Shown here: piece after piece, positions 18,066-27,290 of the stretch | Layout: each line of letters opens with the position of its first letter | Position numbering within the stretch: the stretch's first letter is position 1 | DNA from: Porphyromonadaceae bacterium FC4 | Lineage (GTDB): Bacteria > Bacteroidota > Bacteroidia > Bacteroidales > Porphyromonadaceae | DNA length: 64,000 nucleotides | Assembly (NCBI GenBank): GCA_900120395.1 | Contig: LT635553.1 | Location: forward strand, 297,988-361,987 | Reading direction: 5' to 3' | Translations under genes and position numbers: made by a program | The notes under the pieces: generated by a model | Database searches by the model: none | Told to the model about the DNA's origin: nothing | What the model saw: the letters and a program-made list of their open reading frames with translations, nothing else

Positions 18066-18102
18066 CCCCGGGTCAGAGCTCCGAAGGAGCTCTGACCCGG
18101 GG
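18066..18102. repeat. Perfect 17-bp-stem hairpin within the array
   Basis: CCCCGGGTCAGAGCTCC is followed after three bases by its exact reverse complement. It is the strongest hairpin in the array; no T-run follows it on the plus strand, so it is not an obvious terminator. Confidence 0.7.
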
Positions 18103-18308
18103 TAACCGATCCGGGTTTTATCCCCGACCCCGACGCACGTTGGGGTCGCACTCCGCGATCAGATGCTGCGACTCCAAAGTTCGTCGGAGTCGTTTTTGAG
18201 GAGAAGGACCGTATTCCCAGGGTCATTCGCTCCTATCGTCGCTCTGACCCTGGGCTGTTGATGTACGACCCCGCAGGGGTCGCCATAGGGTTGAGGCGAG
18301 CGGGGACG

Positions 18309-18399
18309 AAAAGTTTCCTACTGGAAAGAGATTGCTACTATCCGTCAAATCGTTTTGTTTCCTACTGGAAACATTCCGCTTCTATCCGTCAAATTTTTT
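18309..18399 (+). repeat. 91-bp dispersed intergenic repeat, copy C
   Basis: Two units with TTTCCTACTGGAAA and CTACTATCCGTCAAAT, bounded by AAAAG and a T6 run. Read on the minus strand it is upstream of and codirectional with the S41 protease operon, with the palindrome array in between. Confidence 0.9.
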
Positions 18400-18626
18400 G
18401 GCCTGATCCGGGGGCGAAAAATCCCGGATAAAATTGAGCCAACAGGTGCGACCCCGACGTGCGTCGGGGTCGGGAGGATGATACCTTGTCTCTCTTCTCA
18501 TGGTCAAAGCTCCGAAGGAGCGCATGACCATGGGCTATTGATGTATGACCCCAACATTCGTTGGGGTCACTCCCAGTAGCATTTGTCGGTGAATACAACC
18601 CCTGAGGAGTTGGGGCGGTCCACTGA

Positions 18627-18664
18627 AAAAGCGTGGGGCCCACGGAGTTGTGGGTCCCACGCTT
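18627..18664 (-). terminator. Terminator of the SusCD-metallohydrolase operon
   Basis: On the minus strand AAGCGTGGGACCCAC pairs with GTGGGCCCCACGCTT and is followed by a T-run. It lies 25 bp past the stop of the DUF4302 gene. Confidence 0.85.
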
Positions 18665-18688
18665 GGTCTGTATACGGTGGAGACGACC

Positions 18689-20041
18689 TTATCTTCTGAC
18701 GGTGTACCAGTAGCGGGCGTCCTTGGCACTCACGATGCGGAGGTAGCTGCTGTCTCCGTTTTCGGAGAGGTCCTCAATGTAGACGGTGTTGTTGGAGTCG
18801 AAGTAGGTGGTGAAGTAGACGGCAAACTCGTGGAGGCCGGTGCCCTCTTGCTCGATCAGACTTTTCGTCTGATCATTCGCCCACAGACCATCGTAGGTCC
18901 AGGTGTTGCCCTCGATCAGTCGCGGCTTGACCTCTATGACATTTCGGGTGTTGCCGGTGTTCCAAAAGCCGAGCGGACGCCACTCATCGGTGTTGGTGAA
19001 GTAGCCGACATAGATCTCTGCAAGATTACTGTTGACCTTCGCACGGTAGTTGTTGATGATGTTGCGTACAAATAGGGTGGAGTGGTTGCCTTTGGGCGTG
19101 GAGATGTAGTGGGTCTTGGGCAGATACTCGCCGTGCTTGTTGGGGACAAGGGGTTTGTTGCTCATGAGGTTGAACTTCACCTCCGGTGCCTCTTTTGCCA
19201 CAAAGTCGCCCTCACTGTTTCGTACAAATTCACCGTACGTCTTGCCATCGATAGAGATCGCAGGTGAGACCTCAAATCCCGTAGCGGTGGGCTTTAGCTC
19301 ATGCCGGGTCTCGACCGGCTCACCGGTGGCGGAGAGTTGCTTGACGACAGCGACGTTGCGGTAGAAGGTGGCAGAGAGCAGTGCACTGCTGCTTGGCTCT
19401 ACGGCAAAGTCTGCCTTGGGGGTGCCGCCGACGTCTATACTCTTGTAGAGTGTGGAGATCTCGGGAAAGAGGCTCTTGTTGAGCTCCATGAGGTTGGCAA
19501 CGTCACTATTGGCATCCGGTGCGTGCTTGAGGGGCTTGAGGATGGTGGTGTCTCTGCGGTTTTTCATCCCGCGCAGTACCACTTGCTCGGGTGTGGCGCT
19601 GAGGATCTCAAACTCAAAGTCGCCCTGGTAGCCTTTCCCCTTTAGCTCCTCATTGTAGATGTCGGGGAGGACAACGGGGTCGGCGAGTCGGTGCAGTAGT
19701 CCGTAGGTGTCGAACGAGAGTACGGCACTACGGCTGAGGTTGTAGGTGTAGGAGCTGACGGTGGGGTTGGGGTCAAAGTCGCTGTAGGTGGTCACCTGCT
19801 TGTTGTCACCGAACTTGAACTGTAGTCTGAACGTATCTCCGGACCCGGTGGTGTAGTCGGTCTCCCAGCCGTTGGCAGCCGAGCGGAGTATGCGGTCGGT
19901 CTCATCAATCCGGTCTAAGGAGCTATCTCCGTAGTTCTTGTCGAAGATGAGGTCCTCGGTGCGCTGACAGGAGGAGGTTCCAAGCAAGAGGACCAGACCG
20001 AGTGAAAGAGCTGTAAAAGCTTGTTTTGTATATCGTTTCAT
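18689..20041 (-). CDS. DUF4302 family surface lipoprotein
   Basis: A 450-residue predicted lipoprotein (LVLLLGTSSC, Cys25). The opening IFDKNYGDSSLDRIDETDRILRSAANGWETDY matches the DUF4302 family, whose members are found with SusC/SusD and a zinc metallohydrolase lipoprotein, as here. The rest is beta-rich without catalytic motifs. Its function is unknown; as the last gene of the operon and a probable surface lipoprotein it may help bind the imported substrate or support the hydrolase. It starts 25 bp after the metallohydrolase gene. Confidence 0.75.
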   Translation of the reverse strand: MKRYTKQAFTALSLGLVLLLGTSSCQRTEDLIFDKNYGDSSLDRIDETDRILRSAANGWETDYTTGSGDTFRLQFKFGDNKQVTTYSDFDPNPTVSSYTYNLSRSAVLSFDTYGLLHRLADPVVLPDIYNEELKGKGYQGDFEFEILSATPEQVVLRGMKNRRDTTILKPLKHAPDANSDVANLMELNKSLFPEISTLYKSIDVGGTPKADFAVEPSSSALLSATFYRNVAVVKQLSATGEPVETRHELKPTATGFEVSPAISIDGKTYGEFVRNSEGDFVAKEAPEVKFNLMSNKPLVPNKHGEYLPKTHYISTPKGNHSTLFVRNIINNYRAKVNSNLAEIYVGYFTNTDEWRPLGFWNTGNTRNVIEVKPRLIEGNTWTYDGLWANDQTKSLIEQEGTGLHEFAVYFTTYFDSNNTVYIEDLSENGDSSYLRIVSAKDARYWYTVRR

Positions 20042-20066
20042 AGTCTGTGTTTTCTGACAAAAGAGA

Positions 20067-21749
20067 TTACTTTTCCGGGGCTAACTCTGCTTTTGGGCTA
20101 TTGCCGTCCGGGTGGTGCTCCGGGCTGTCATCGTCGTGTATGCAGCAGCGGAACTCGCTGTCCAGCCCCTTCTCTATGATCCGGGCATCCATGCCGGAGA
20201 CAATGGGCTGTGCCGTGCCGGAGGGGTTGTGTACGGCAGCTAAGTTGGCTAAGACGATGTCGCGTAGCCGGTCCATGTCGATGCCCCACTTCTCCTTGAG
20301 GTACGCAGCGATGAAGGTCTGCTTTTGGCGGATCTTGTCGCGCGCTTTGCTTGCCGCCTCGATCTTGGCTGCCGCGGCTTGGTGCTCTGCTTTTTCATCA
20401 AGGGTGATGGATAGGATCTTGGCCTCTTTGGCGGCAGGGGTGGACTTCTTTTGGTAGAGGTCATCCAGGGTCATGCCCGCCTTTTCTTGGATCAGTGCTA
20501 CCTGCTCGGGGGTGAGCTTTTTGTTTTTCAGAGCTTGGCGGACATCTCCGACTACCGATGGGGCTATCTCGCCTTCGTTGGCAGCGTTCTCAAGGATCTT
20601 GACGATCACATCGGTGTGTGCAGCCCAGACCTCATCGTAGGTGACGATGATCTTGGGGGCACCGGCGAGGATATCGTTGTAGTGGTCGTCGAGCGACTTG
20701 CCGGTGAGCCGTATGATCAGGTCCCACTGCTCGTCGGTGACCTCGCCCCAGTCTATCGCTTTCATGATCTGATCGCGGGCCTCTGCGGTGATCTCGCCGG
20801 AGTCGATGTGCTTCTGAAGAAGGTCCCAGATATTGTCGAGGTGACGATTCCAGATCTCGCCCTGCGTGATCACTTTTTGATCCAGGTCGCGGAGTGCATC
20901 TTGGCGCTCGTCGGGGGAGAGTCCGGCTTTGTGGACACTCTCCTTGGTCTCATCGTACTTGACGGAGCCATCGATGTTGCGGAGGAAGTCCTCCCAGCCC
21001 TCGGGGGTGAGCATCAGGTAGTAGGCGATGGTCTCGACGAAGTCTTCGTCTCGGTTTTTGCGGGCATAGTCGCTGACAAAGCCCTGCTCTCTCGCCTGAG
21101 CCATGCGGAGTGAGTAGTTGTCGGTGGGGTTCGCCCACTGAGCGGTGTAGCCTTCTTTGGTGATCTTTTCGAACTCAATGTCGTAGAGCTTGGTCTGGTG
21201 CATGATGTGGCTAAACTCATGGAAGATCGTGTGCAGAAAGCGCTCCATCTGGCTGGCATCTCGCCAGTAGTTGATACCGGAGAGGACGATCCGGCGACCG
21301 CCCTCAGCGACCCCAAGGCGTATTGTGCCGTTGCCGGTGTACTCCCACTCGCCCAAGAGTAGGATCTGCTTGGGGACGTAGGTGCGTATGAAGTCGCGTG
21401 AGTCGCGGTAGGTGGGGTTGCCCTTGTAGATATCGATGTAGGACTTGATGAAGACGTTGTTGAGCGTCTCCAGAAAGGGCTGTACGTTTTCTTCGCTGGG
21501 CGGGATGACGTTGTAGCCCATGTCGGTCTCGATGTCGGCGTACCGCCAGAGTACCTGGATGTTGTAGGGAACGCGGAGGTTTTCCTCGATCCACTTGTCC
21601 GTTTCGGTAGTGGGTGTGGCAAGGCTCTTTTTGTATTGTGAGAAGTCGAGATCGGTCACGGTATCTTGCTTGCTGCACCCTGCGGTGAGAAGAGCGACAA
21701 GTGCCACGGATAGGATACCGAGTCGTCTGGTGATCATATTGGTATGCAT
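20067..21749 (-). CDS. Substrate import-associated zinc metallohydrolase lipoprotein with inserted helical repeats
   Basis: A 560-residue lipoprotein (lipobox LTAGC, Cys25). The HExxH zinc site is at 177-181 (FHEFSH), with DEDFVETIAYY (about 235-245) likely giving the third ligand. This is the family found beside SusC/SusD (gluzincin-like, Peptidase_Mx1 type). The usual C-terminal element, here TFIAAYLKEKWGIDMDRLRD, appears only at 478-497. Between it and the core are about 200 extra residues, including two related helical modules at 297-359 and 372-434 (about 20 of 63 identical). The tail has CCIHDDD and HH. The frame is open from 21794, but the signal peptide favours 21749. It probably cleaves a peptide or amide bond of the imported substrate. 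Confidence 0.85.
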   Translation of the reverse strand: MHTNMITRRLGILSVALVALLTAGCSKQDTVTDLDFSQYKKSLATPTTETDKWIEENLRVPYNIQVLWRYADIETDMGYNVIPPSEENVQPFLETLNNVFIKSYIDIYKGNPTYRDSRDFIRTYVPKQILLLGEWEYTGNGTIRLGVAEGGRRIVLSGINYWRDASQMERFLHTIFHEFSHIMHQTKLYDIEFEKITKEGYTAQWANPTDNYSLRMAQAREQGFVSDYARKNRDEDFVETIAYYLMLTPEGWEDFLRNIDGSVKYDETKESVHKAGLSPDERQDALRDLDQKVITQGEIWNRHLDNIWDLLQKHIDSGEITAEARDQIMKAIDWGEVTDEQWDLIIRLTGKSLDDHYNDILAGAPKIIVTYDEVWAAHTDVIVKILENAANEGEIAPSVVGDVRQALKNKKLTPEQVALIQEKAGMTLDDLYQKKSTPAAKEAKILSITLDEKAEHQAAAAKIEAASKARDKIRQKQTFIAAYLKEKWGIDMDRLRDIVLANLAAVHNPSGTAQPIVSGMDARIIEKGLDSEFRCCIHDDDSPEHHPDGNSPKAELAPEK

Positions 21750-21768
21750 AGTTGTGTTCGGATCAGGG

Positions 21769-23343
21769 TTAGTCAATAGGCTTGGATACCTCATATCCGG
21801 GGTTGGGCTCGAGGTTGTAGCCGAGTACGGAGGACGGCAGCTGGTAAGCGTACCTGGGGTCTCCCGGCTCTAGGCGGTGCTCGGAGGTGCGCTTATCGTT
21901 GTCATGCAGGAGCTTGTGATCCACCGGTAGGTTGTAGTGGCGGATATCCAGCCACCTGAGCCCCTCGTGCACAAAGGCGAACCGCTTTAGGTCGGTGATA
22001 GCCTTGACATAGTGTGTCTGCTCCTCAGTTAGTGGGTAGTAGGGCTTGAACTCCCGGCTGTCCTTGGCGTAGTAGCCGTTGATCTTGTCGGCTGTCACTT
22101 TGTAGAGATAGGAGGTGGGGCTGTAACCCAAGAACCATCGTGCGACAAAGATCTGCATCAGTTCGTTGGCTTTGTCAAAGTTATTCTTCATGGCGTACGC
22201 TTCGGCGAGGTTGAAGAGGACCTCCTCACCGGTGAAGATCACCACGCCGGTGTACTCGTAGTAGTTGGATCGCTGGGCATTGGTGTACTTGAGATAGCTG
22301 GCGTGCTTGGCAAAGTTGAGGTACAGTCCGCCATCGCCACTGCCGTAGATCCGGGTGCCGACGTTGAGCCCATCGCCTAGGAAGGAGCTAGAGGGGTTGA
22401 TCGTGCGCCAAGTGGCTTCGTCCACCGAGTAGCGGCTGTCCCCGCACTGCCAGTTCCAGCGCGACAGACAGGAAGCGACCATGAGGTTGCACTCCTCTTC
22501 GGGGAGCGGCCAGGCAGCTTTGGACCCTGCCCAGGTCATCTGGGCAAACTTGCGGTACTCACGTATCCTGGAGCTTGGGTTGCTGCCGAGGGCTTCGGTT
22601 CCCATCTCGATGACCTTGTCCCAGTTGGCCAGTTTTCGGTACAGCCGTGTGCCATAGGCAGCAGCTGCCACCTTGGTGAAGCGGTACTTCGGGTTTTTGT
22701 AGTTGGATCCGATGAGCTTGTAGCCCTCCTCAAAGTCCGCCACGATGTGGTCGAATAGCTCTTTGAGGTTGCCACGCTCGTACTGCTTGATCAGCTCATC
22801 CTCCGGCTCAGTGGGGTATGGCACACCGAGAAACTGTTCAGCCGTCGCAGGGTCGTAGGGTCTACAAAAGGTCTCGGCAAGCATGAAGCCATTGTAGGAG
22901 CGGACCATGAGAGCCTCACCGCGGATCTCATCGGCGCGTTGCTTATCCGCCGGAGATAGATCTTTTAGTTCGTCCAGGCTCTGGAGCGCTTGGTTGGCAG
23001 CGGATGTCGCCCAGTAGAGAGCACGCCAATAGCCTACCGGACTATCCTGATAGGTATTGTTGATCTGCTCCTGGAAGGCATAGATCTCGCGCTGATCCTG
23101 TGTCTGTGTCCAGGCTCGCATGCCTTTGTCTACGGCGTTGTCGGAGCGGATCTCGTACAGTGGTTGGTACGTATTGTCCGGATAGGCGCCCACCATCAGC
23201 TCCGCTATCGCGTCGATGTTGTTGAGCTGGGCACGGTCGTCCGGTGCGTAGTCCAAAAACTTATTGCATCCGGTAGCCATCAGCAGGAGCAAGACCGCCC
23301 CGCATGACGCTACAGTTGTATATAGTCTGTTATGTTGTGTCAT
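21769..23343 (-). CDS. SusD/RagB family surface lipoprotein
   Basis: A 524-residue lipoprotein (LLMATGC, Cys26, then NKFLDYAPDDR). The TPR-like N-terminal region (YWRALYWATSAANQALQSLDEL) and the closing HEGLRWLDIRHYNLPV are SusD signatures. SusD proteins sit as a hinged lid over the SusC barrel and bind substrate on the cell surface. The SusC partner lies 24 bp upstream and the zinc metallohydrolase follows, its start 19 bp past this gene's stop. The ligand is not predictable from sequence; the hydrolase partner hints at a peptide or amide-containing ligand rather than a plain glycan. Confidence 0.92.
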   Translation of the reverse strand: MTQHNRLYTTVASCGAVLLLLMATGCNKFLDYAPDDRAQLNNIDAIAELMVGAYPDNTYQPLYEIRSDNAVDKGMRAWTQTQDQREIYAFQEQINNTYQDSPVGYWRALYWATSAANQALQSLDELKDLSPADKQRADEIRGEALMVRSYNGFMLAETFCRPYDPATAEQFLGVPYPTEPEDELIKQYERGNLKELFDHIVADFEEGYKLIGSNYKNPKYRFTKVAAAAYGTRLYRKLANWDKVIEMGTEALGSNPSSRIREYRKFAQMTWAGSKAAWPLPEEECNLMVASCLSRWNWQCGDSRYSVDEATWRTINPSSSFLGDGLNVGTRIYGSGDGGLYLNFAKHASYLKYTNAQRSNYYEYTGVVIFTGEEVLFNLAEAYAMKNNFDKANELMQIFVARWFLGYSPTSYLYKVTADKINGYYAKDSREFKPYYPLTEEQTHYVKAITDLKRFAFVHEGLRWLDIRHYNLPVDHKLLHDNDKRTSEHRLEPGDPRYAYQLPSSVLGYNLEPNPGYEVSKPID

Positions 23344-23367
23344 AATGTATTATTCCGGGTCTTGTGT

Positions 23368-26300
23368 TTAGAATCCTAGTCTGAGGGTCAGCGTATACTG
23401 GTGTGGTGTGGGCAGTGCCACTCCACCGGAGTTGGCAAACTCCGGGTCTACACCGTTGAGCTTCTTGTCGGTATAGATGAGCCAGACATTGGATGCCACG
23501 AAGCGCAGCTGGGCATTCTTCAGTCCGCTGACATGCGTCTGGAGCCACTGAGGGTTGACATTGTAGCTCAGGGTGACGTCCTTTAGCCTAAAGAAGTCGC
23601 CCTTTGCCAGTCGGACATCGCTGTAGTTGTACGCACTGTACGCCTGTGATATATTTCCCTCGGACAGGGCACGGTAGAGACGGTAGTCCAGGATCACCGG
23701 GACGTTGGTCTTCTTTTCATCCCCATTGCCACGGTAGCGGTTGAGCATCTCTCGGGGCATCGCGTACTGGTCGCTGTAGCTGGAGTAGAACTCATACGGC
23801 AGACGGATTACGTTGCCCGCCTGGTAGGTGAAGTAGAGGCTGAGGGCAAAGTCCTTGTACTCAAAAGTCTGCTCCATACCTCCGGTGATGGTTGGGTCGA
23901 CGGTTCCCTCGTACTTCAAGAAGTCCAGCCCCTTGTTTTGCTGAAAGTCCACACCTGCGTAGGTGGGGTTATTGCGCTCCTTATTGAGGTAAAAGGTAGG
24001 TGCGCCAAACTCATTGAGCCCCGCAAAGGGGATAGAGAATATCGAGCGTACTGGGTAGCCCTCCAGTGGTGAGCCGTACTCCTGTACCAGGTCGATCAGT
24101 CGGGCGTTGTTCTGGAGATTGGTCACCTTGTTTTGGTTGTAGGAAAAGGTGTAGTTGCTTCTCCACCTAAAGTCCCGGCTCATGATGTTCTGCGTGTTGA
24201 GCGAAAACTCAAATCCGTGGCTCTCCATATTGGCGTAGTTACCGGTCTTGAACTGCTGTCCACCTATTCCCGAGGTGATCACGTCCCCGATCAGGTCAAA
24301 TCCTCTCCGCCAGTACATATCCCCGCTAAAGCTGATCCGGTTGCGCCACAGACCAAAGTCCAGACCGATGTTGGTCTCGTACTGCTTTTCCCAGGTCAGC
24401 CCTTTATTACCGAGGGAACTGGTATAGACATAAGACTCGTCGTACTTGGAGAGTCCTCTGTAGGTCCTTCCGTTGTAAAAGATAGGCAGGGAGTTGCGCG
24501 CCGGTCCCATGGAGGCGGTCAGTCCGTAGGTACCACGCAGGAGCAGGTGAGATATGGTGCTCTGATCGCGTAGGAGGGTCTCCAGGATATTCCACGAGGC
24601 AGACATGTTCCATGTAGGCAGCCAGCGTGCCGACCTTGCTCTACCGAGGAGGTTCGACCCATCGTAGCGTCCCGTCATGTTGAAGGTATACTGCCCCATG
24701 TACGAGTACGACGCCGTGGCAAAAAAGGCGACGAAGCGGTCGTACAGGTTGCCCATGCCGTAGTAGTTGTTGTTATTCTCGATCAGCTGCTTGAGGATCC
24801 GGTAGTCGGTAAAGACGCTGTTGCCTTTGTCGAACTGCATCCCAAATCCATCGCTCCACCTCTCCTTGCGGTCCGCACTCTTGATCTCGTTTCCGAGCAG
24901 GAGGTTGACGATGTGAGCGTCGTTGTACGTGTCGTTGAAGTTGGCACTTGCCCTAAAGTAGTAGGAGTGCATGAGGTTGTCCGTGGTGTTGTAAAATCCA
25001 CCATGAGGCAGCACCACCTCGGGGTAGGAGTCCACATTCTCCGGATCCCTGTAGAGGTATTGGTTATTGAGGGTGACCACCGCATCTTGCGCCGCACGGT
25101 ACGCCATGGCACGGTTGGAGTGCTCGGTGATGCGCTCTTCGGTCGTGGTCTTCACGAACCTTGCCGACCCCAGCACGCTCACCTCCAGCTGACGGACGGG
25201 CTTCCAGTCCAGTTGCATCTGGAACTTGCTGTCCAGCTGGTTGATGAGGATATTGTTCTCCTGCAGCTCATTGAGGATCGAGAAGGGAGCGTAGTTTCGT
25301 TGGTAAAAGAACGGCTCTCCGCGCGAATCCCTGGCACGCATGGTGCGTGTGGTGTTGAGTGCGTAGCTAAAGGGGTTGATGTCAAATCCTCTCGACACCG
25401 TACCGCTCACCGGGTCGGTGGCACGGTTTTGCGTACCCGGCGCCCGCTGCTGGCGGTAGCTCTGATTGGAGGAGAGCTTGAGCGAGAGGTTGTCAAAAAA
25501 CTTGTGGTTCAGGTTGAAGTTACCCGTATACCGCTGCACCTTGTCAGCCACCGTCCATCCCGGATCGTAGAGGAAGGAGAGCGAGCCGTAGAAGTTGGTC
25601 GTCTTATTTCCGCCCGAGACACTGATGGCATGGTTTTGCTGTATGGAAGGGCGGAAGAGCAGACCAAACCAGTCGGTGTTGCGCCTACCCGCTGCCTCCA
25701 AAAAGTCCATCCTCGCATCCAGAGTATTGGGCATCCCAAAGGTTTGCGTCTCCGGATCCCACTGGTTGATCAGCTTCGACATTACATAAAACTCGCCCGC
25801 ATTGCTGGTGCGGCTCGTGTAGGAGTAGTTGAGCCACCCTTTTTGGTACATCTCCATGAAGATGTCCATCTGCTCGGCGGAGTTGAGGACGTTGTAGTCA
25901 CTGTACCTGGGTCTCTCCCTCAGGGTAAACTCTCCCGAGTAGCTGACCGAGGTGCGTCCTGCCGATCCACTCTTGGTGGTGATCACCACGACACCGTTCA
26001 TCGCCCGTGCACCGTAGAGCGCAGTGGCGGAGGCATCCTTGAGGATCTGGAAGGACTCTATATCGTTGGCATTGAGCCCTGCTACAGCACTGGCAAGCAG
26101 GGTGTTGGCGTTACCGCTGGCGAGGTCATCGGCACTCACGTCCACCACATCCTCCAGCACTACACCGTCCACCACCCAGAGGGGCTTGGAGTTGCCATAG
26201 ATGGACGAGGCACCGCGCACCCGTATTTTGGGCGCTGCACCAAAGGTCCCGGAGACGTTCTGCACCTGCACGCCGGCTACCTTACCCTGGAGCATACGGC

Positions 26301-26721
26301 TGACATCCGTCGCACCGTCCACCTTGGCCTTGTCGGCATCCACTGCCGTCGCTGCACCGGTGAAGAGACGACGGTCGATCTTTTGGTACCCGGTCTCGAC
26401 GACCACGCCCTCCAGCATCGTTGCCTCCTCCTTGAGGCGAACCACCAGGTCACTCTTGGCTCCTTTTACAGTGTATTCGTAGGGCGTGAATCCCACGTAG
26501 TTAAATACAAGGATCTTCCCCACCTGCACCTCGATGGAAAAAGCTCCATCCATGTCTGCGTAGGCGCCCTTACTCTCTCCTTTGACTTGGACGGGCGCCA
26601 TGGCGATAGGCTCTCCCGTGCTGTCCTCTACGATCTTCCCTTTGATCGTCACGTTCTGACCCAGTGCCACACCGGCGGTGCAGACCATGGTCAGGAGCAA
26701 CTTTGCAAGTAGTTGTTTCAT
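23368..26721 (-). CDS. SusC/RagA family TonB-dependent transporter
   Basis: A 1117-residue outer-membrane transporter. Signal peptide to about residue 21 (VALGQ), carboxypeptidase-like regulatory domain about 24-105 (ITIKGKIVEDSTGEPI-type opening, YADMDGAFSIEV, FNYVGFTPYEY), plug domain about 115-250 (GKVAGVQVQNVSG, RVRGASSIYG, FQILKDASATALYGARAMNGVVVITTKSG), then the beta-barrel ending TLTLRLGF. Import is TonB-driven with its SusD partner. It is the first gene of a four-gene operon with SusD, a zinc metallohydrolase and a DUF4302 lipoprotein. Confidence 0.94.
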   Translation of the reverse strand: MKQLLAKLLLTMVCTAGVALGQNVTIKGKIVEDSTGEPIAMAPVQVKGESKGAYADMDGAFSIEVQVGKILVFNYVGFTPYEYTVKGAKSDLVVRLKEEATMLEGVVVETGYQKIDRRLFTGAATAVDADKAKVDGATDVSRMLQGKVAGVQVQNVSGTFGAAPKIRVRGASSIYGNSKPLWVVDGVVLEDVVDVSADDLASGNANTLLASAVAGLNANDIESFQILKDASATALYGARAMNGVVVITTKSGSAGRTSVSYSGEFTLRERPRYSDYNVLNSAEQMDIFMEMYQKGWLNYSYTSRTSNAGEFYVMSKLINQWDPETQTFGMPNTLDARMDFLEAAGRRNTDWFGLLFRPSIQQNHAISVSGGNKTTNFYGSLSFLYDPGWTVADKVQRYTGNFNLNHKFFDNLSLKLSSNQSYRQQRAPGTQNRATDPVSGTVSRGFDINPFSYALNTTRTMRARDSRGEPFFYQRNYAPFSILNELQENNILINQLDSKFQMQLDWKPVRQLEVSVLGSARFVKTTTEERITEHSNRAMAYRAAQDAVVTLNNQYLYRDPENVDSYPEVVLPHGGFYNTTDNLMHSYYFRASANFNDTYNDAHIVNLLLGNEIKSADRKERWSDGFGMQFDKGNSVFTDYRILKQLIENNNNYYGMGNLYDRFVAFFATASYSYMGQYTFNMTGRYDGSNLLGRARSARWLPTWNMSASWNILETLLRDQSTISHLLLRGTYGLTASMGPARNSLPIFYNGRTYRGLSKYDESYVYTSSLGNKGLTWEKQYETNIGLDFGLWRNRISFSGDMYWRRGFDLIGDVITSGIGGQQFKTGNYANMESHGFEFSLNTQNIMSRDFRWRSNYTFSYNQNKVTNLQNNARLIDLVQEYGSPLEGYPVRSIFSIPFAGLNEFGAPTFYLNKERNNPTYAGVDFQQNKGLDFLKYEGTVDPTITGGMEQTFEYKDFALSLYFTYQAGNVIRLPYEFYSSYSDQYAMPREMLNRYRGNGDEKKTNVPVILDYRLYRALSEGNISQAYSAYNYSDVRLAKGDFFRLKDVTLSYNVNPQWLQTHVSGLKNAQLRFVASNVWLIYTDKKLNGVDPEFANSGGVALPTPHQYTLTLRLGF

Positions 26722-26803
26722 GCGCTAAATTGGTTTTTTCATAAATACGACTCCCACCCTCGTCTACTCCAAGCTCGACTAGTGAGTGAGTCCTCTTTTT
26801 CGC

Positions 26804-26811
26804 TAAAGTTA
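26804..26811 (-). promoter_or_regulatory. Possible -7 box of the SusCD-metallohydrolase operon
   Basis: TAACTTTA on the minus strand differs from TAnnTTTG at the last base; a TTG lies 26 bp upstream, slightly far. It is about 83 bp before the SusC start. Confidence 0.35.
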
Positions 26812-26945
26812 CGTCAGTGGTCAGAAATCCACAGCCACAACTTTTGGCAAGTTACTTTTTTCTCCCAACATTCCCAAAAAACCACCTGCTTAATTTTGAA
26901 AAACACTAAAACGACCCTGCGCCACCCCCTCTTGTCCGGAACTAC

Positions 26946-27266
26946 CGACCCCGTTAGGGGTCGTTTTTTCGTAGCTCGCGGTCGAGGTGCGCAGCACCGA
27001 AGACCCCGGGAAAACAACGCATCCCTCACCTCCACCCGACCCCGCTAGGGGTCGCCAAACAGCCCGATCCTATGGCGACCCCTGGCGGGGTCGTATTTAT
27101 GACGGGGCTATTCGCATTCCCGGGGTCATCGTCGGGGCTTCGCCCCTCCTCGACACCCGGTCTATGAAGGAGGCACCCCTGCGGGGTGCTACCGATCCGA
27201 TGTTTCTCCATCACCTTTTAATATAAATGACACCGGGAAGACGGAACCGCCGACCCCGCGGGGTCA
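26946..27266. repeat. GC-rich palindrome array (second composite array)
   Basis: About 320 bp homologous to the first array: palindromes at 26946-26963, 27037-27054 and 27074-27092, the GCACCCCTGCGGGGTGC hairpin near 27173-27189, and CGACCCCGCGGGGTCA near 27251. The order of elements matches 17741-17985, and a 91-bp repeat in the same orientation follows 25 bp later. No gene was recognised. Confidence 0.85.
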
Positions 27267-27290
27267 CCAAATGGTTGAGGCGAGGGGTCG

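Larger units (their letters stand above)
17741..18580. repeat. GC-rich palindrome array (first composite array)
   Basis: About 840 bp of short inverted repeats of the form CGACCCC-N-GGGGTCG (for example 17741-17758, 17830-17846, 17868-17885, 18126-18147, 18254-18271, 18449-18470 and 18545-18570), plus GCACCCCTGCGGGGTGC at 17959-17975 and longer hairpins such as the 17-bp stem at 18066-18102. It contains the 91-bp repeat at 18309. A segment of about 260 bp (17741-17985) is clearly homologous to 26946-27195. No gene is recognisable; short open frames here are by-products of the repeats. Confidence 0.85.

Noticed and set aside
18309..18399. Tandem units with palindromes resembling a small CRISPR array
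   Set aside because: Only two units per site with conserved rather than variable spacers, repeated at seven places, and no cas genes.
24913..26712. A 599-codon open frame on the plus strand opposite the SusC gene
   Set aside because: It is the mirror of a well-supported SusC coding frame, has low-complexity His/Val/Gly-rich content, and matches no domain; a codon-bias shadow.
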